Source: Campylobacteraceae bacterium (GTDB lineage Bacteria > Campylobacterota > Campylobacteria > Campylobacterales > Sulfurovaceae). From it: a stretch of 7,198 nt of DNA. The stretch covers positions 1 through 7,198 of the forward strand of contig JALWMN010000050.1 of NCBI GenBank assembly GCA_027083895.1. The letters are read 5' to 3'. This document shows, in pieces, positions 5,944 through 7,198 of this stretch. The translations under genes and the position numbers were made by a program. A model generated the notes under the pieces. That model worked only from the letters and a program-made list of their open reading frames with translations. It had not been told where the DNA came from and searched no databases. The first letter of the stretch is position 1, and every line of letters starts with the position of its first letter.

Positions 5944-7198
5944 GATATCTATTACTGTTAGCAATTGGTACTTTTGTACTCTTTGCAGCCTCTCCAAAGG
6001 CTCTTTTTGAGCAGATTAAGGCATCAAAAAGTTCACTTGCAGATTCAGTGAAAGAGAAGAGAATATTAAGTAGACAGCTACAAAAGATTGCAGATGAGAT
6101 TAAAAAGCATCAAAAAGAGATTGCTGTATTAAATAAGAAGTTAAAAAAGTTAAATGAGAGTCTTCAAAAAGAGGAACAAAAATATAATGAGGCACAACGA
6201 GAGATTCATGGTATTAATGAGATGCTCAAAGAGTTAGATAAAGATATAGAGGCAAGAAAGAGAGAGTTTGCTAAGAAGCTCTCTAAACATTTAGGGCGAG
6301 TAGTAGCTCAAAATAAGATGCAGCAAAGAGATGAGAAGAGTGTTGTTTTAGAAGAGGTCTATAGTCGCTATAAGGATTATAATCAAAAAGAGTTACTTAA
6401 GCTTAGTCGCAATATTGAACAAAAAAATGCATTGAAGAAGAATCTCATTCAAAGACGAGATGAGATAGCAAATAGTATAAAAGATGTAAAAGCACAAAAG
6501 GATGTCTATAAAAAAGAGGCAGCTATTAAAAGACAACTTTTAAAGAAGTTGGCAAAAGAGCAGGAGCGTTACTCTAAAAAGTTAAGAGCAATCTTTAAAC
6601 GGCAAACAGTATTGCGATTAACATTAACGAAGTTGAATCTCATTCAAGAAGAGGCTGCAAAGGCTGCTAAAGAGAGGGAGAGAGAATTAAAGAGACGTAT
6701 TCGAAGATTAGCAAAATTGAGATTGAATAATAAAGAGTCATCTTCAGATATCACATATAAAGAGACAGCAATTAGTAAGAGTTATATTAAGAGTACAACA
6801 ACACACTATCGTGGACCAAAAACTATAGCTCCTCTTCGATCGCCAAAGGTTTTAAAATCGTATGGTAAATTTATAGATCCAATCTATAAAATAGAGTCAT
6901 TTAGTGATTCAGTAACGCTTACTTCTAGAGCTGGGGATAGAAGGGTATTTAATGTTCTTAATGGTGAAGTTATTTTCAAAGGGAGAAACAGTATGTTAGG
7001 GAAGATGGTTGTAGTTGAGCATGCAAATGGGCTTCATACAATCTATGCAGATTTGGATAAGTTTTCTCCATTTATTAAAAAAGGATTAAAGGTAAAACAG
7101 GGAACAGTTTTGGGAAAAGTTCGTAGAAAGTTGATTTTTGAAGCAACGAAAAAGGGGAAGTTTATCAATCCACTCGATTTAATTAATCTTAATAAGAG
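5940..7198 (+). CDS. EnvC-like murein hydrolase activator, partial (end beyond right edge)
   Basis: The frame starts at ATG 5940, overlapping the ftsX stop as ATGA, and stays open for 419 codons to the edge. A stop at 5925 in this frame excludes an earlier start. GAGG (5926-5929) is the likeliest ribosome binding site; GAGGG directly abuts the ATG. Residues 1-17 are a signal peptide (RYLLLLAIGTFVLFAAS), so the protein is periplasmic. Residues about 22-270 are rich in Lys, Glu, Gln and Leu in long heptad-like runs: the coiled coil that in this family docks on the FtsX loop and restrains the activator domain. Residues about 297-419 form a LytM/M23-type beta domain (APLRSPKV..., NGEVIFKG, MVVVEHANGLHTIYADL, GTVLGK, FINPLDLI). 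Its metal ligands are lost: no HxxxD-type motif, and the usual HxHFE position reads LIFEA (398-402). It should therefore activate amidases and not cut murein itself. Little is likely missing at the C-terminus. Confidence 0.9.
   Translation, partial: MRYLLLLAIGTFVLFAASPKALFEQIKASKSSLADSVKEKRILSRQLQKIADEIKKHQKEIAVLNKKLKKLNESLQKEEQKYNEAQREIHGINEMLKELDKDIEARKREFAKKLSKHLGRVVAQNKMQQRDEKSVVLEEVYSRYKDYNQKELLKLSRNIEQKNALKKNLIQRRDEIANSIKDVKAQKDVYKKEAAIKRQLLKKLAKEQERYSKKLRAIFKRQTVLRLTLTKLNLIQEEAAKAAKERERELKRRIRRLAKLRLNNKESSSDITYKETAISKSYIKSTTTHYRGPKTIAPLRSPKVLKSYGKFIDPIYKIESFSDSVTLTSRAGDRRVFNVLNGEVIFKGRNSMLGKMVVVEHANGLHTIYADLDKFSPFIKKGLKVKQGTVLGKVRRKLIFEATKKGKFINPLDLINLNK

Noticed and set aside
1..7198. 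CRISPR array, insertion sequence, tRNA/rRNA gene, prophage or toxin-antitoxin module
   Set aside because: I looked for regular spaced repeats, transposase frames with terminal inverted repeats, cloverleaf-like segments and small two-gene cassettes on both strands and found none.

Overview
The window is low-GC DNA that most resembles a member of the Campylobacterota (epsilonproteobacteria: Helicobacter, Campylobacter, Sulfurimonas, Sulfurovum and relatives). The evidence is a large TrmB methyltransferase with long N- and C-terminal extensions, placed directly in front of ftsE-ftsX, with an RluD-type pseudouridine synthase and a fibronectin type III protein upstream. From memory this order matches the HP0745-HP0750 region of Helicobacter pylori. 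The AT-rich promoters, with a good -10 box and no clear -35 box, also fit. I cannot name a genus from the sequence alone.

Layout. Positions 3-1187 (minus strand, running off the left edge) encode the N-terminal 395 residues of a secreted, helical, TPR-containing protein with a DUF4034-like region. Positions 1188-1720 are a 533-base divergent intergenic region. It holds a very good extended -10 promoter for the TPR gene, a probable promoter for the rightward operon, and an unexplained central block (about 1316-1500) with several inverted repeats, a locally GC-richer 60 bases and a 9-bp direct repeat two helical turns apart. Positions 1733-7198 (plus strand) hold six tightly packed genes that all overlap their neighbours: rluD-like, a two-domain fibronectin III protein, trmB, ftsE, ftsX, and an EnvC-like coiled-coil/LytM protein cut by the right edge. 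No terminator is visible anywhere.

How the genes work together. FtsE (ATPase) and FtsX (four-helix membrane protein) form a transporter-like complex at the division site. It passes ATP-driven conformational change to a periplasmic coiled-coil activator of cell-wall hydrolases, and the EnvC-like product fills that role here. Its LytM domain has lost the zinc-binding and catalytic residues, so it should be an activator and not an enzyme. RluD (23S rRNA pseudouridine) and TrmB (tRNA m7G46) are RNA-modification enzymes; co-transcription would tie their expression to the division genes. The exported fibronectin III protein has no established function and is the most plausible uncharacterised partner in this operon.

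The coding part is a known conserved arrangement and I see no evidence of a wholly new system. The least explained sequence is the central part of the divergent intergenic region.
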